Source: Diphasiastrum complanatum
Lineage: Eukaryota > Streptophyta > Lycopodiopsida > Lycopodiales > Lycopodiaceae
Length of the DNA: 64,000 bases
Assembly (NCBI GenBank): GCA_029204225.1
Contig: CM055100.1
Span: forward strand, 54,061,539 to 54,125,538
Direction of reading: 5' to 3'
Shown here: positions 1-9,948 of the stretch, one piece after another
Layout: every line of letters starts with the position of its first letter
How positions within the stretch are numbered: the first letter of the stretch is position 1
Made by a program: the position numbers and the translations under genes
The notes under the pieces: generated by a model
The model's input: only the letters and a program-made list of their open reading frames with translations
Databases searched by the model: none
What the model was told of the DNA's origin: nothing

Positions 1-300
1 TCAGCTAAGAACATGGAATAGTCCTAATATGGTAGACTGGCCTTCCAGTGTTCGAGATTATTGGTCCCGCCTAGATTTAATTCCACATCGAGGCCTGTTG
101 GTGACTAATGACCTTGAGAGGACCTGACACTCTAATTGAGACATATGGAGTAGTGCATGTATGTGTGACTGATATAGGCAGGAGGTATGCATGAAGAGCT
201 GTGACCTATTTATAGTTGACCTGCATGGGGATTGCATGTGCTCATGCACATGATCCTACTCTCTATATATTGAGGTAGTGATTATTTCGTCGAGACTTTG
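1..300 (+). repeat. LTR fragment, gypsy-A-like (copy 1)
   Basis: Positions 1-179 repeat almost exactly at 1308-1468, starting at TCAGCTAAGAACATGG. The block GACTAATGACCTTGAGAGG matches, with drift, the gypsy-A LTR block at 21730-21790. A TATA-like CTCTATATATTGAGG at about 262-276 has the same wording as the reversed gypsy-A LTR at 32390-32404, as expected for an LTR promoter. The fragment is cut by the window edge, so its true start is unknown. It is probably a diverged subfamily of the gypsy-A LTR. Confidence 0.55.
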
Positions 301-1004
301 GTCTAGGTCAGATTAAAGCTTTATTCCACTGATCCAATCCATAACTAAATGGTACTTGGTAGCCAATCAGTGAACCTAATTTAATCTTTACCACTACTTC
401 CCATATTCATGAATATCTCATAGCTCAAAATCTTCCAAATCTCCTCTAGTTCCAGATTATTCAAAAATAATCACTAGAGATTCTCTCTATTCACACAAGA
501 TAGTTCCACCATTGCACACAAACGAGATTCCACAAAAGAAATCTATGCACTGGTTGATCCCATGAAAGTCTTATTCCTATCGTTTTCTTCTCCCCCTTTT
601 AAAAAGAAATTTCACAATTTCAATCAAAAAGTTCCCAGGAGACAACGTATAAGATACCAAAATTTTGAAAAAATCAGTAATGAGTATCAAATACTATTAC
701 AATTCGGACTTTTTCCTTAAAATCATAAAACATCTTATCCCGAGTGATAGAAACATTACTTCCAATAGTCAACTGTCAAATAGAGTTAATCAATTGGGCT
801 CAGGAAGTCTAAATTCCTCTTAATCAATCGAAACACCAATTGATTCTGAGATATATTCACAAACCTGAAATGGAAGTGTAGATTGATATAGCTTTAATAG
901 TCCTTCAGAACCTAATTCTACACTCGAAGGAATTATATGAATCTCAATCCAATTGTATTGTATTTAAGAAATTTCTAAAAAGTAGAGGTTTTAAAATAAA
1001 GTAA
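300..1004. repeat. Unclassified dispersed repeat, related to 27880-28500
   Basis: No open frame of note. About 430-1000 resembles 27880-28500 in the same orientation. Shared stretches include CTAGTTCCAGATT, the CCTTTTAAA...GAAATT block and GAGTGATAGAA, in the same order at similar spacing. It is therefore a dispersed repeat, probably non-coding retroelement sequence. Its class could not be assigned. Confidence 0.4.
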
Positions 1005-1300
1005 AATCACCCAGTGTTTCATGTATTTGGGATTACATGAAGGTGACAAATACTTCTTTTGGATAAAATCAACCCATTTAGAAAATTTATATCTTAGTGT
1101 ATCTTTGGGAATTTGATTAGTATTCATGAGTAGAGGCAAACAATTGAACAGTTGTTGCATCTCTGAGTACTTATTCAGATGGAAAGATTAGATTAACAAT
1201 AATGGTTCATGGGTAAGTCTTGAAAGCTTAAGGAATAATGTCATGTTTTCTTTTTCCCGTTCTAAGGACAGAACCTGTTTAAGGGAGGAAGAATCTTATG
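1005..1300 (+). pseudogene. Decayed 3' end of gypsy-A-like pol
   Basis: The sequence from CACCCAGTGTTTCATGTA (about 1009) aligns along its length with the end of gypsy-A pol at 15846-16145. It includes the CATTTAGAA..CTTAGTGTA..TTTGGGA block, the TTCTAAGGACAGAA stop region and a purine tract AAGGGAGGAAGAA just before an LTR start. In gypsy-A this segment encodes the integrase C-terminus and chromodomain. Here the frame is destroyed by substitutions and indels. It directly precedes the second LTR copy, as the 3' end of an element should. Confidence 0.55.
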
Positions 1301-1468
1301 GCCATATTCAGCTAAGGACATGGAATAGTCCTAATATGGTAGACCGCCCTCCAGTGTTCGAGATTATTGGTCATGCCTAGGCATGTTGGTGACTAATGAC
1401 CTTGAGAGGACCCAGACACTCTAATTGAGACATATGGAGTAGTGCATGTATGTGTGACTGATATAGGC
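1301..1468 (+). repeat. LTR start, gypsy-A-like (copy 2)
   Basis: Second copy of the 1-179 sequence, differing by scattered substitutions and a missing segment near 1378 (CCTAG-ATTTAATTCC in copy 1). It follows the purine tract of the decayed pol end, so it reads as the beginning of a 3' LTR. It stops abruptly at about 1468, where copia-1 sequence begins; copy 1 continues differently from that point (GGCAGGAGG). Confidence 0.55.
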
Positions 1469-1481
1469 TTCAAATTCAAAA

Positions 1482-2350
1482 ATGGCATCAATGGGTGGTT
1501 TTTTGCTTGAAGCTAGTGAAAGACTTACATCCACTAATTATGCTACTTGGATAGTTCGAATGGAGTCTTTGCTTGTACTTCATGATTTTTATGACATAGT
1601 AATTGAGGTGGAAGCAGAACCTCAAGGAGGAGTTGAGTTGGCTAAGTACAAAAAGAGATGTAGAGTTGCATTACATTGCATAAAAATGAATGTAAGTAAT
1701 GAACTTTTGAAAGAAATTTCATCTTGTACCACATCCAAAGAGGCATGGGATTCATTAAAAGCCATTTATGGATCCAAGAACACTTCAAGGATACTCACGC
1801 TTAGGAATGAAATCCTTCAAAGCATGAGAGGAAGTAGTGAAAGTGCCCAAAATTATGTCTTTAGGATCAAATCTTTGAATAAGGAGTTGTCTTCTATAGA
1901 TGATAAAATCAAAGATGATGAATTAGTTCAAATCATTTTGAATGGATTAGGAGATGATTATTCCAATCTTGTTTAAACCTTTGCTATTCAAGATTCACTT
2001 CCTAGTATTGAAAAACTTCAAAGTGTGCTTGTTAGTGAGGAGAGTAGAATGCTTCATATCAAAAGTAGGATGAGTTCCTTATCTTTGAATGATGGTGATG
2101 AAAAAGCTAACTTTTCTTTGAAAGGCAAGAAGAAGAAGTTTCCATCCAAGAAGACTCAAGACATGGAGATGGAGAACAAAGATGGAGCATCAAGTTCCAA
2201 AGGCAAGAGCAAGAAGGACAAGAAGAAGCTAAAATGTTTCTTTTGTGGAAAAAAAGGACATTTTGCATCCGAGTGCTACAAGAAGAAGAATGCCCAAGAG
2301 AAGGACAATCAAGCAATCTTGTGCTTGAGGAGGAGGAAGAAGGCAATCTA
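1482..2350 (+). pseudogene. gag: copia-1 gag (interrupted)
   Basis: Start ATG at 1482. The first 164 codons give a UBN2-type copia Gag (TNYATWIVRMESLL, TSKEAWDSLKAIYGSK) and end at TAA 1974, where copia-2 keeps a glutamine codon, so this is a point-mutation stop. Reading resumes around 1977-2357 with a lysine-rich segment and the zinc knuckle CFFCGKKGHFASEC at about 2240-2281. Gag would package element RNA in cytoplasmic particles. The start codon lies directly after foreign LTR sequence, so the native leader is gone. Confidence 0.8.
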
Positions 2351-2735
2351 TCTTTGATGGTATCCTCACCACAAACATCTAATCAAGACACGTGGTGGAT
2401 TGATAGTGGGGCAAGCTCTCACATGTCTCACCAAAAAGACTACTTTTCTGATCTACTTTCTTACAATAGTTCTAAGAGATTTATCTTCATTGAAAGTGAT
2501 CAAGAATGTGAATTGTAGGTGTTGGATCCATTCCTTTATGTCTAGGATCATCTAAAAAAGTAGATCTAGACAATGTTCTTTATGTACCTTCAATTACAAA
2601 GAACTTGTTGAGTGTAGGACAACTTATGGATAGTGGATTAGATGTACATTTCAAGCATGGAACATGTTCTATCTTGAAAGATAAAAAAATGTATTGCTAG
2701 TAGTTTCAAGCAAGGGAGGTTATTCAAATCGGATG
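2351..2735 (+). pseudogene. copia-1 protease (retropepsin) region
   Basis: The frame beginning before 2355 encodes WWIDSGASSHMS, the copia aspartic protease active site (D-S-G), at about 2393-2430. A stop at 2516 and a frame change interrupt it. The following sequence still encodes the conserved KNLLSVGQ-like motif (about 2600-2620) that precedes the integrase zinc domain. The protease would cleave the Gag-Pol polyprotein. It is not translatable as one piece here. Confidence 0.7.
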
Positions 2736-3890
2736 CTAATGTGATGGTTGGAAGTGTGAACATGGCAAGGGAGGAGCTCACTCAAGTGGAATTATGGCAC
2801 AAAAGGTTAGGCCATCCTAACTACAAAGCTATGGAGACCATGGTGACAAAGGAGCTAGCAAGAGGACTTCCCAAAACCATATCCAAGTGTGGCAAGCTTT
2901 GTGAAGCTTGTGGACTCTCCAAATCTCATAAGCTTCCTTTCAAGAGATCTTTGATAAGATCTAACTCTTCTCTTGACCTTATACACTCGGATGTTCATTC
3001 ATTTTGACATGAATCAAATGGTGGAGCTCTTATGTATGTCACTTTTATTGATGATAAATCAAGATACTCTTGGGCTTGTCTCTTGTCTAAGAAAAGTGAA
3101 GTTTTTGAGTCCTTTGAGAGGTTCAAAACTCTTGTGGAAAAGCAACTTAATACTAGCTTGAAAGGGAGGGGAGTACATCTCCAATAGGATGAAAGAGTTT
3201 TGTGAAACTAATGGCATAAAGAGAGAGTTTACTTGTACATATCCTCCACAACAAAATGGAGTAGCTGAGAGAAAGAATAGGACACTATGTGAGTGTGCTA
3301 AAGCTATGAGATTAGATGCATCTCTTCCTATTTCATTTTGGGGAAAAGCTATTTTATGTGCAAACTTTCTTTGTAATAGAATGACTAATAGTGCCATTAA
3401 AGGACTTACACCTTATGAAGTATTGTTTGGCAAAAAGCCAAATCTTAGTGATTTAAAAGTTTTTGGATGTACCTGTTATGTACATATTCCTTTAGAAACA
3501 AGGAAAAAGGAAGATGCCACTTCTTTCAAAGGCATCTTTGTTGGTTATAGTGAAAGTAAGAAAGCTTATAGGATATATGATCCTATTACAAAAAAAGTTG
3601 TTGCTAGTAGAGATGTACTTTTTGATGAATCTCTCCAAGCCAAAGGAAAGGTGACTTCCAACAACACTCAACTTGTCAAAGATCATGCTATGGCTGAGGA
3701 GGAGCTTCATGAAGATGAAGACCAAGTGGAACCCACTCCAAGTCCAAGGGTGCCAAGAAGATCAACAAGGACAAGGATTGAGCCATCAAGGCTCACTTAT
3801 AGTGACAAAGGGGAGCAAAGGGAAGATTCTCAACTACTCAACTCTTATACTTTCTTGACTACTATGCTTGAAGGACCAACTAGTTTTGAG
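2736..3890 (+). pseudogene. copia-1 integrase (deleted core)
   Basis: The HHCC zinc domain is present at 2741-3000 (LWHKRLGHP ... CEACGLSKSHKLPF). The core begins with DLIHSDVHS, then a stop at 3004 and a frame change. Around 3150-3180 the sequence jumps from the segment ending LNTSLK to YISNRMKEF-like coding. The stretch that carries the second catalytic aspartate (TD.GGE) is missing or scrambled. The glutamate motif PPQQNGVAERKNR is intact at about 3240-3280, and the C-terminal FVGYSESKKAYRIYDP motif at about 3540-3580. The integrase is therefore dead by deletion plus frameshift. Confidence 0.75.
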
Positions 3891-5421
3891 AAAGCAAATA
3901 AGTCTCAATATTGGAGGAAAGCTATGCAAGTAGAGTTTGATGCATTAGTGGAAAATCAAACTTGGAAACTTGTTGATTTACCTTATGGAAAGAAGACTCT
4001 TACTTGTAAATGGATATATAGATTGAAATATAATCAAGATGGTTCCATTCATAAGTACAAAGCTAGACTTGTAGCAAAAGGTTTTTTGCAAGTCAAAGGC
4101 ATAGATTATGATGAAACCTTTGCACCTGTTGCAAATCTTGTGACCATTAGATTAATCATATGTCTTGCAACTTCTGTCAAATGGGAGCTCTTCCAACTTG
4201 ATGTGACAAATGCTTTCTTGAATGGATTCTTGGAAGAGGAAATCTACATGTGCCAACCCAAGGGCTTCATCAAAGATGGAAAAGAAGACAAGGTGTGTCT
4301 CTTGAAGAAGAGTCTTTATGGACTCAAGCAAGCACCAAGAGCATTACTCTAGGTTGCATTCCTATCTTATTTCCATTGGATTTATTGTAAGTTCTTATGA
4401 ACCATCATTGTACTACAAATGTAATGATGGAAAGATCATTATCTTAGTTTTATATGTTGATGACATTATACTCATAGGAAATAATCTAGATGGCATCAAG
4501 AATGTAAAATTTTCCTTGTCTAGTGAATCTAAGATGGTAGATCTAGGACTTCTTAAAGTTATACTTGGAATAGAAGTCACTAGAAGTAATGATTCTACCT
4601 TCATATGTCAATCTAAGTATGCTAGATCAATCTTAGCAAGAATTGGCATGATTGATTGTAAAGGAGTTGAAACTCCTATGGAACTAAGTGTAAAAGTTTC
4701 TAAGGAAAGTGATGAAGCATCCTTTGAGGACATCACTACCTATAGAATGCTTATTGGCTCCTTGATATACTTAACCATCACTAGACCAGATCTTAGTTTT
4801 TGTGTTGGCAAGTTGAGTCAATACATGCAAAGTCCATTAATATGTCATTGGAAAGGAGCAAAAAGGGTGTTAAGGTACATCTCGGCTACAAAAGACTTTG
4901 GCATAGTTTATGAAAGGACTAATATCTGTTTGAGAGCATATTCGGACTCAAGTTTTGTAGGTGACAAGATGGATAGAAGATTTATAAGTGCATTTGCTAC
5001 ATTCTTATGTGGAGGAGCTATATCTTGGCTTTCCAAAAAACAAGATACCGTCTCTCTTTCATCAACAGAATCTGAATATAAAGCTATGACAACAACAACA
5101 AAGGAGGTTCTTTGGCTTAAAAGGCTTTTGGAGGAGCTACATGTGATCAAGGATGAAGACATTCCATGCATATATTGTGATACTCAAGCAGCTCAACAAC
5201 TTGCAAACAATCCAGTCTTCCGTGCTCGAACAAAGCACATCGAGATTGCACATCATTTCGTGAGAGAGAAAGTGCAAGCAAAGGAGATCAAGCTTATTCA
5301 TGTTTCATCATTAGATTGCATTGCTGATATACTCACCAAGGCATTGCTTAAAGATCCATTTATAAAATTAAGATTGGCTCTTGGAGTTATAGATAGATCT
5401 ATGCTAGATTTAGCAAGCTAG
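3890..5421 (+). pseudogene. copia-1 reverse transcriptase and RNase H
   Basis: RT fingers and palm read from 3900: LVAKGFLQVKGIDYDETF and LFQLDVTNAFLNG (first catalytic Asp). A small deletion near 4340, after SLYGLKQAPRA, shifts the frame. The second frame continues with LYVDDIIL (about 4450-4480), retaining the YVDD pair, and runs to TAG at 5419. RNase H motifs AYSDSSFVGD and STESEYKAM (about 4935-5090) and KHIEIAHHFVREKV (about 5235) are present. This is the best preserved part of copia-1. One frameshift separates it from the upstream half. Confidence 0.8.
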
Positions 5422-5433
5422 ATTTTTGAGGAG

Positions 5434-5615
5434 TGTGAAAAATACAAAAATAAGTTTGGTAGAGGCCAAAAATCTTGTATATAGGATAGACACACATGTG
5501 TGGAGCCTGTTTCCACGTGTGAAACTAGTGTACTTTTCATGTACCATAATCATATATGTTGTACATATGATTTAATTCAAGTTCTAGTGGCTAAAATGGC
5601 CAAAAACTAGTTTTC
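5434..5615 (+). repeat. copia-1 partial 3' LTR
   Basis: Directly after the pol stop comes TTTTTGAGGAG, a weak purine tract, then TGTGAAAAATACAAAAATA, a plausible LTR start (TG). Copia-2's LTR also starts TGTGA. Only about 180 bases remain before the sequence switches at about 5615 to reversed gypsy-A leader. No matching 5' LTR exists in the window, so the boundary rests on position and the TG start. Confidence 0.5.
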
Positions 5616-6500
5616 TAGATTTGTAGCCTGATTTGAAGTTTCTTCGACCATCTCGATTTATCTAGTACTGGAAATTACTAAAATCAGTTAATACCTGATT
5701 AACCATTAGTAAAGTACTGTTGACCAAATTGTTTTGAATTTTTGAATTTTGATTGTTTTTAAAAATTTTACGTAATTTAAGAATTCGTCAAAAAAGATAA
5801 CTGAAATTGAAAAAACCATTCGCTGTTCGATTCCTAGTCTTACTAAATTAATGTCTATTAGGCATGCATAACATGCGACATTAACTGATTTTTTTGACTT
5901 TACGAAATTTTACGTAAATTTCAGTTCTATGGAAATTGTCAACCATAAATCTTGATTTGTGTCCTAAAAGTTAGAGCACATGCGTATAACCACTCAAAAT
6001 ATAGGCAAATGCATCATGCATGTCAGAATCACTATGAGAATCAACATGCAATCACTCCATGCAAGTACAGTACCAAAAATTAGGAAATTGACTAGCATGC
6101 AATCAGAACAATTTCAAATTTTGCCAATTCTATTCACAAAATTGCAAAATTTCAAATAATCATAACTATGGCTAAAGGAGACCAAATTAGGTGTTGTAAA
6201 GTTTAGAACAGAGGGAGATCTAGTGATCAAAACACTTGCCACATCAGTCTGCCACCTAGACTTCACACATGCAAGATCAGAGTAGCCAAAAATATGTAGG
6301 AGGGCACACTTTTTCTAGACCAAATCATCAAAAAGCATGCAAACACCCTACCAAACACAAAAGTGATGCTACCAACAGTCTTTAATGGTCCATTAGACTT
6401 TCAGGATGCATTCATACAGGTCCTATGTAGAAGTCAAAATAGATTCAAACTTGATGGACATGAAGCATAAGCCACCAGCCATCAAGTTACAGGTCCGATA
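5616..6500 (-). repeat. Reversed gypsy-A leader with Gag start
   Basis: Read on the minus strand, this matches the gypsy-A leader at about 10800-11700: the GCATGCAT / TTTTACGTAA-rich stretch, the GAGTGGTTATACGCATG block and the segment around TGATATTAACTGAATTTAG just before Gag. On the minus strand the Gag start at about 5670 reads MVEETSNQ, against MAEETSNQ in gypsy-A, and stops within about 15 codons. It is a separate truncated copy. The right limit is set where similarity fades, near 6500. Confidence 0.7.
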
Positions 6501-6519
6501 TAACAACAAATAACTGCCT

Positions 6520-6910
6520 TTTGGCATGGAAATTTGCCATGCCACACGATGTCTTAGTCGATTTCGGTGAAATATTGTGTTGTGGGAGAGCCACGCGTGG
6601 CTCTGCCACGTCAAAAGCTCCGGCGACAAATTTTGGCTCGTCGTCTCGTATTTTTTCAAAAAATAAGTCGGTGTGGCTAAACCACGCATGGCTCTGCCAC
6701 GCCCTCATTTTCGGGTGACTCTCTACTGCTGCTCACTCCGTAGAGGTAAGAAATTTCAAAGAAAAAAGTAAGCATGACACTGCCACGCGTGGCAATGCCA
6801 TGCCTGCATTTTGTTTTGCAACACGTGTCAATAAAAATTGACTGTCTTTGAAATATTGCCACGTGTAGCAATATTCCAAGGACAGTCAATTTTTATTGCC
6901 ACGCGTGGCA
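6520..6910. repeat. Cluster of CCACGCGTGG palindromes with a near-perfect hairpin
   Basis: The palindrome GCCACGCGTGGC or a close variant occurs near 6591, 6682, 6782 and 6898. A long inverted repeat lies at 6829-6859 and 6868-6898 (CAATAAAAATTGACTGTC against its complement, with few mismatches) around a CACGTG centre. No open frame explains the region. It could be the end of a small inverted-repeat transposon or a foldback repeat. Element ends with a target-site duplication were not identified. Confidence 0.6.
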
Positions 6911-7790
6911 AATTTTTTAAGTATTGCCATTTTTTTAAAAAGTGAATCAATTTTAGCTATAGTCATATGTGTGAATTTGAAGTACCTAACTATGTTAAAC
7001 TCAAAATTCACGTGAAGTAATTATTAAATGAACAATCTGAAATGTTAAATTAAGTGATTTCGAGTGACATCAAATTTGAGATATATTGTGTGATAGGGGG
7101 ATTGAATTCAAACAATCCAAATGTACTAAACACGATATTGGTCATTTTTTATGAGTTATTTTTAAAGCTCATAAGCTTGGCATTAATTGCATTATGAGCA
7201 GCCATAGGGAGCATGAAATTGAACTTATTTGAATATCCTAAACACAAGATTACTCTAAGTTGATCAAGCAATTAACAATGCAATCTCGATCTAATCATAT
7301 ATTTATAGCCTTTGGTTAAATTGGCTATGTATTTAGTCAATGTGTTGATTACAATATATAGAGGGCCAATAAAGACAAAGTGTCAGTGCCAATGTTATAA
7401 GGATGATGTTAAAAACCTTAATAGCATAGATAAAATCCATGATCAAAAAATTCATTAATGTTTGCAATGTTTAAATTTTTGATATCAATTCAAACATTAG
7501 TCTTGGAAATTGTTCTATCATTAATTACAATTGGATGTAGAAGATGAAAATTGTTGGTTGATAACAATCAAAATGTGTATGTAGAGATGTGTTGTGCTCA
7601 CACATGTAAAAAAAAAGATGCAATAATTAACGTATAATATATATATATGATATCAAACGAAGGAAAAAAAATGAAAAATTAAAAACACATCCTTTGAAAA
7701 CAAAATTTGACCTAAACGTTATGATCATCCCAAAGATCAACCAATTCTACAAAAATAATTGCTGCACCAAAACAACTGATTTTAATCCAA
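6911..7790. other. AT-rich stretch, no gene seen
   Basis: About 880 bases of AT-rich sequence with A-runs and a short TA repeat (7636-7650). No significant frame, RNA gene or repeat boundary was recognised. It may be the terminal region of the CACTA element to its right, but no CACTA terminus was found. Confidence 0.5.
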
Positions 7791-8520
7791 TTAAATATCA
7801 TCATAAGATTCAAACTCATCGGCCAATATATCTTGCAACTTATCTCCACTTAGATGGACTCCATCATCACTAAAATATTCAACCCCAACTACTTCATTGT
7901 CTTCACTAAAATAATTAGTACTATCTTTTTCATTTGCAACGTCCTCCCATTCATTTGTAGAATCTTCAATATCTAACATGTTTGAAGATATAATTTTTAT
8001 ATTCTCGTTAGATCCTATGTTGAAGGGTTTCAAATCCTCCATCTCATCCTCAACATATGCATTTCCAAATATGTGCCTTGAATGTGGCTTAATTTGAAAA
8101 ACATACCACCAATCGTTGTTTAATCGGTCAAGATGAAAAAATACCTACACATTCAACAAATTATATGCTCGTTAAACAATAAAATATTCTAACGTCCACC
8201 GAAGATATATGACAAAGTGTTATAGATGTGTGATACATTATTAATGATCAACAAACTAAGAAAATTATAAGTTGTAAGGCAATGGAATTATACATGCTCG
8301 CAATGATGAGGTGATACCAATGTGTCTGAAAAATCCATGCTTAATGTCTTGGTTGAATCAATAGCAAAAAATCCACTAGCATCTTTCTTCACAATTGCAT
8401 TTGGTCCTCTGTAATTGATTCTAAACCATTTCACATCAAACAAAAGATATGAACCATTTTCACCAAAACGCACTTCGTATATTTCTTGGATTGTGCCTAC
8501 ATACTCAAGCTCTCCAGAAT
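7791..8520 (-). pseudogene. CACTA (En/Spm) transposon fragment, DUF4216 domain, two exons
   Basis: Minus-strand reading gives EYVGTIQEIYEVRFGENG, then YLLFDVKWFRINYRG and VKKDASGFFAID, the DUF4216 signature of the TNP2-like protein of plant CACTA elements. Exon 1 ends at 8294 after HHCEH. A GT...AG intron spans 8293-8145, with GTATAATT at the donor and GTGTAG at the acceptor. Exon 2 (8144-7791) resumes in frame with VFFHLDRLNNDWWYV, an acidic tail and a stop. Both exons are open, but the protein is cut upstream at about 8520, so the transposase core is missing. No terminal CACTA repeats were found. Confidence 0.65.
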
Positions 8521-8965
8521 GTAAAAATTACAGCAAATAAGGATCCTAAAACACTTGAAATGATGAGGGAAACAATAGATTATGATTTCATAAGATTAGC
8601 ACAACTTGAACCATCAAAATCCATCAAAAATCCATGCTTGAACCTCACTAAATGGCCCAAATCCTTGAAGAAGGCTTCACACGTGTGAAAGTACGGCCTC
8701 CCACAGTCTGAGTACATGATCCATCAATGGTGCAATTGTCTCATACAGTGCAATTGTTTGAGTACTTGTGATTACTAATGATTACAGGATTGAATGTAGG
8801 TCTGGTCTACAGTACTCAGACTGTGGGAGGCCGTACTTTCACACGTGTGGAGTCTAACATGGATACAGTGAAACAATTGCACCATTATGAGAGAAAATCA
8901 TGAAATTGCTTGATTGATTTTGGTGAGATATCATCACCTATATATACATGATCCATCACAGTTTT
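8521..8965. other. Non-coding stretch holding a long perfect inverted repeat
   Basis: No gene seen. The main content is the inverted repeat listed separately (8678-8849). The sequence right of it (8860-8960) contains CAATTGCACCATTATGAG, a partial reverse match to GGTGCAATTGT inside the loop, so the original palindrome may have been longer. The origin is unassigned. Confidence 0.5.
8678..8849. repeat. Perfect 38-bp inverted repeat, 96-base loop
   Basis: Arms 8678-8715 and 8812-8849 are exact reverse complements over 38 bases, starting CACACGTGTGAAAGTACGG. The outer end of each arm contains the palindrome CACACGTGTG. The loop holds two copies of GTGCAATTGT. RNA from either strand would fold into a long stem, like a foldback element or hairpin precursor. 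Perfect arms in otherwise decayed DNA imply a recent origin or repair by gene conversion. Confidence 0.85.
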
Positions 8966-9346
8966 GGATAGGTATAAATGGTGCCATTTTATAAAATGGG
9001 AAAGGCCCTTGCCCCTCAATCCTATTGGCTAATATTCACAATGATCCTGTCCATTCAACTTGGACCCATCTTGATCCAAGGGTCCACAAAAAGTACATTG
9101 GTAATCACAAGATTCATGTGAGTCCCAATTTGGACCCAACTCTAAAAAGTAATCTCTAAGTTTAAAAATGACTTTGGGCCTCTAGTTTTATTTTAATTCC
9201 AAGGCCCAAGTCAAGTTTATTTTATTTACAACTTTACTTGCGTGCTCATTGGGCCATGGGCTTACGCGCGCAGGATGCCATGCCCTCGCAACACATTTTA
9301 TTAAATGATTTTATTTATTTGTATTTTGTTGGGAATACCTCCAACA
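8966..9346 (-). repeat. gypsy-B LTR fragment (5' part, reversed)
   Basis: Nearly identical to 38637-39010, which is the start of the gypsy-B LTR on the minus strand. Shared blocks include GGCCCAAGTCAAGTTTATTT, TTACGCGCGCAGGATGCC and TTGATCCAAGGGTCC. Read on the minus strand it begins TGTTGGAGGTATTCCC at 9346. Similarity stops at about 8966, so less than half of the 849-base LTR remains. Confidence 0.75.
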
Positions 9347-9799
9347 TATGCCCAATTCGACAATTGGAAAATGCTCACTAGATTTAATTATGTACATATG
9401 ACCCCAATATGAAAATGGTGTCCCATATAACAGTAATGGTACTATAGTAGGCCAACAAGAATATCTATTTCTATCAAAAGGTTTCACTATTGATTTTAAT
9501 TCAGTTGGAAGTTCAGGCTCAGACAAAGAATAAAGACATTTCTGGACAACATATGTACAGTACGCAACATTTTTTTTTTTCATTTTCAAATTGTGTCAAA
9601 ATGTGTCCAAGTCTTGTTCTTTTTTTCAAAGGAGTAGAGGACGTGGAAGGAGTGTGGTGGAGTGAATAGAATCAACGTGAGGTGTATAGTGACTAGTGAC
9701 ATCATGGATATCCTCGTCATCAACTAGGGCACCATCTAATGCCAAAGAAGATCCAAAATCAATGTCCCTGATTTTGTTTGTAAGATCATCAATTGTGCA
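9347..9799. other. Unassigned sequence between gypsy-B scraps
   Basis: The longest minus frame (9589-9311) runs into the gypsy-B LTR, so it is chimeric. It contains no domain recognised here. A second minus frame (9850-9626) overlaps gypsy-B coding on the plus strand. No gene can be supported. Confidence 0.4.
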
Positions 9800-9948
9800 G
9801 TGTGACACCAAAGAAAATTTCGAGTTGTGGTTCAGAAAAGTAAATAACATTGTGGATCATATCTCAAGAATACAGACAACACAAGTTAATACTAAAGTGG
9901 ATGATGAACTTCCAGATGCTGCATTATTTTATGTTGAAGTTTGGACGT
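9800..9948 (+). pseudogene. gypsy-B RNase H end fragment
   Basis: Plus-strand reading NFELWFRKVNNIVDHISR followed by DDELPDAALFYVE parallels gypsy-B's FEFRIVVRKEKQHYMADHVS and DDELVDAALFYVD at 24845-24980. It is a short piece from the RNase H/integrase linker of another gypsy-B copy. It ends at about 9948, where the gypsy-A LTR fragment begins. Confidence 0.6.

Larger units (their letters stand above)
1469..5615 (+). mobile_element. Ty1/copia retrotransposon copia-1 (5'-truncated, interrupted)
   Basis: Copia order is visible: Gag with CCHC knuckle, protease, integrase, RT with YVDD, RNase H, then a partial 3' LTR. There is no 5' LTR, PBS or leader, because gypsy LTR sequence abuts the region about 13 bases before the Gag start codon. 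Reading is broken by several stops and frameshifts, so it is not autonomous now. Gag strongly resembles that of copia-2 (both begin with an MA.GGF.LE motif and share MESLL and LKE motifs), placing them in one lineage. The 3' LTR stops at about 5615 against a reversed gypsy-A fragment. Confidence 0.85.

Noticed and set aside
6423-6889. Overlapping short frames with similar MRGLATPTYF-like text
   Set aside because: They arise from the repeated CCACGCGTGG palindromes read in several frames.
9311-9589. 92-codon minus-strand frame
   Set aside because: It crosses the border of the gypsy-B LTR fragment, so it is chimeric; no domain was recognised.
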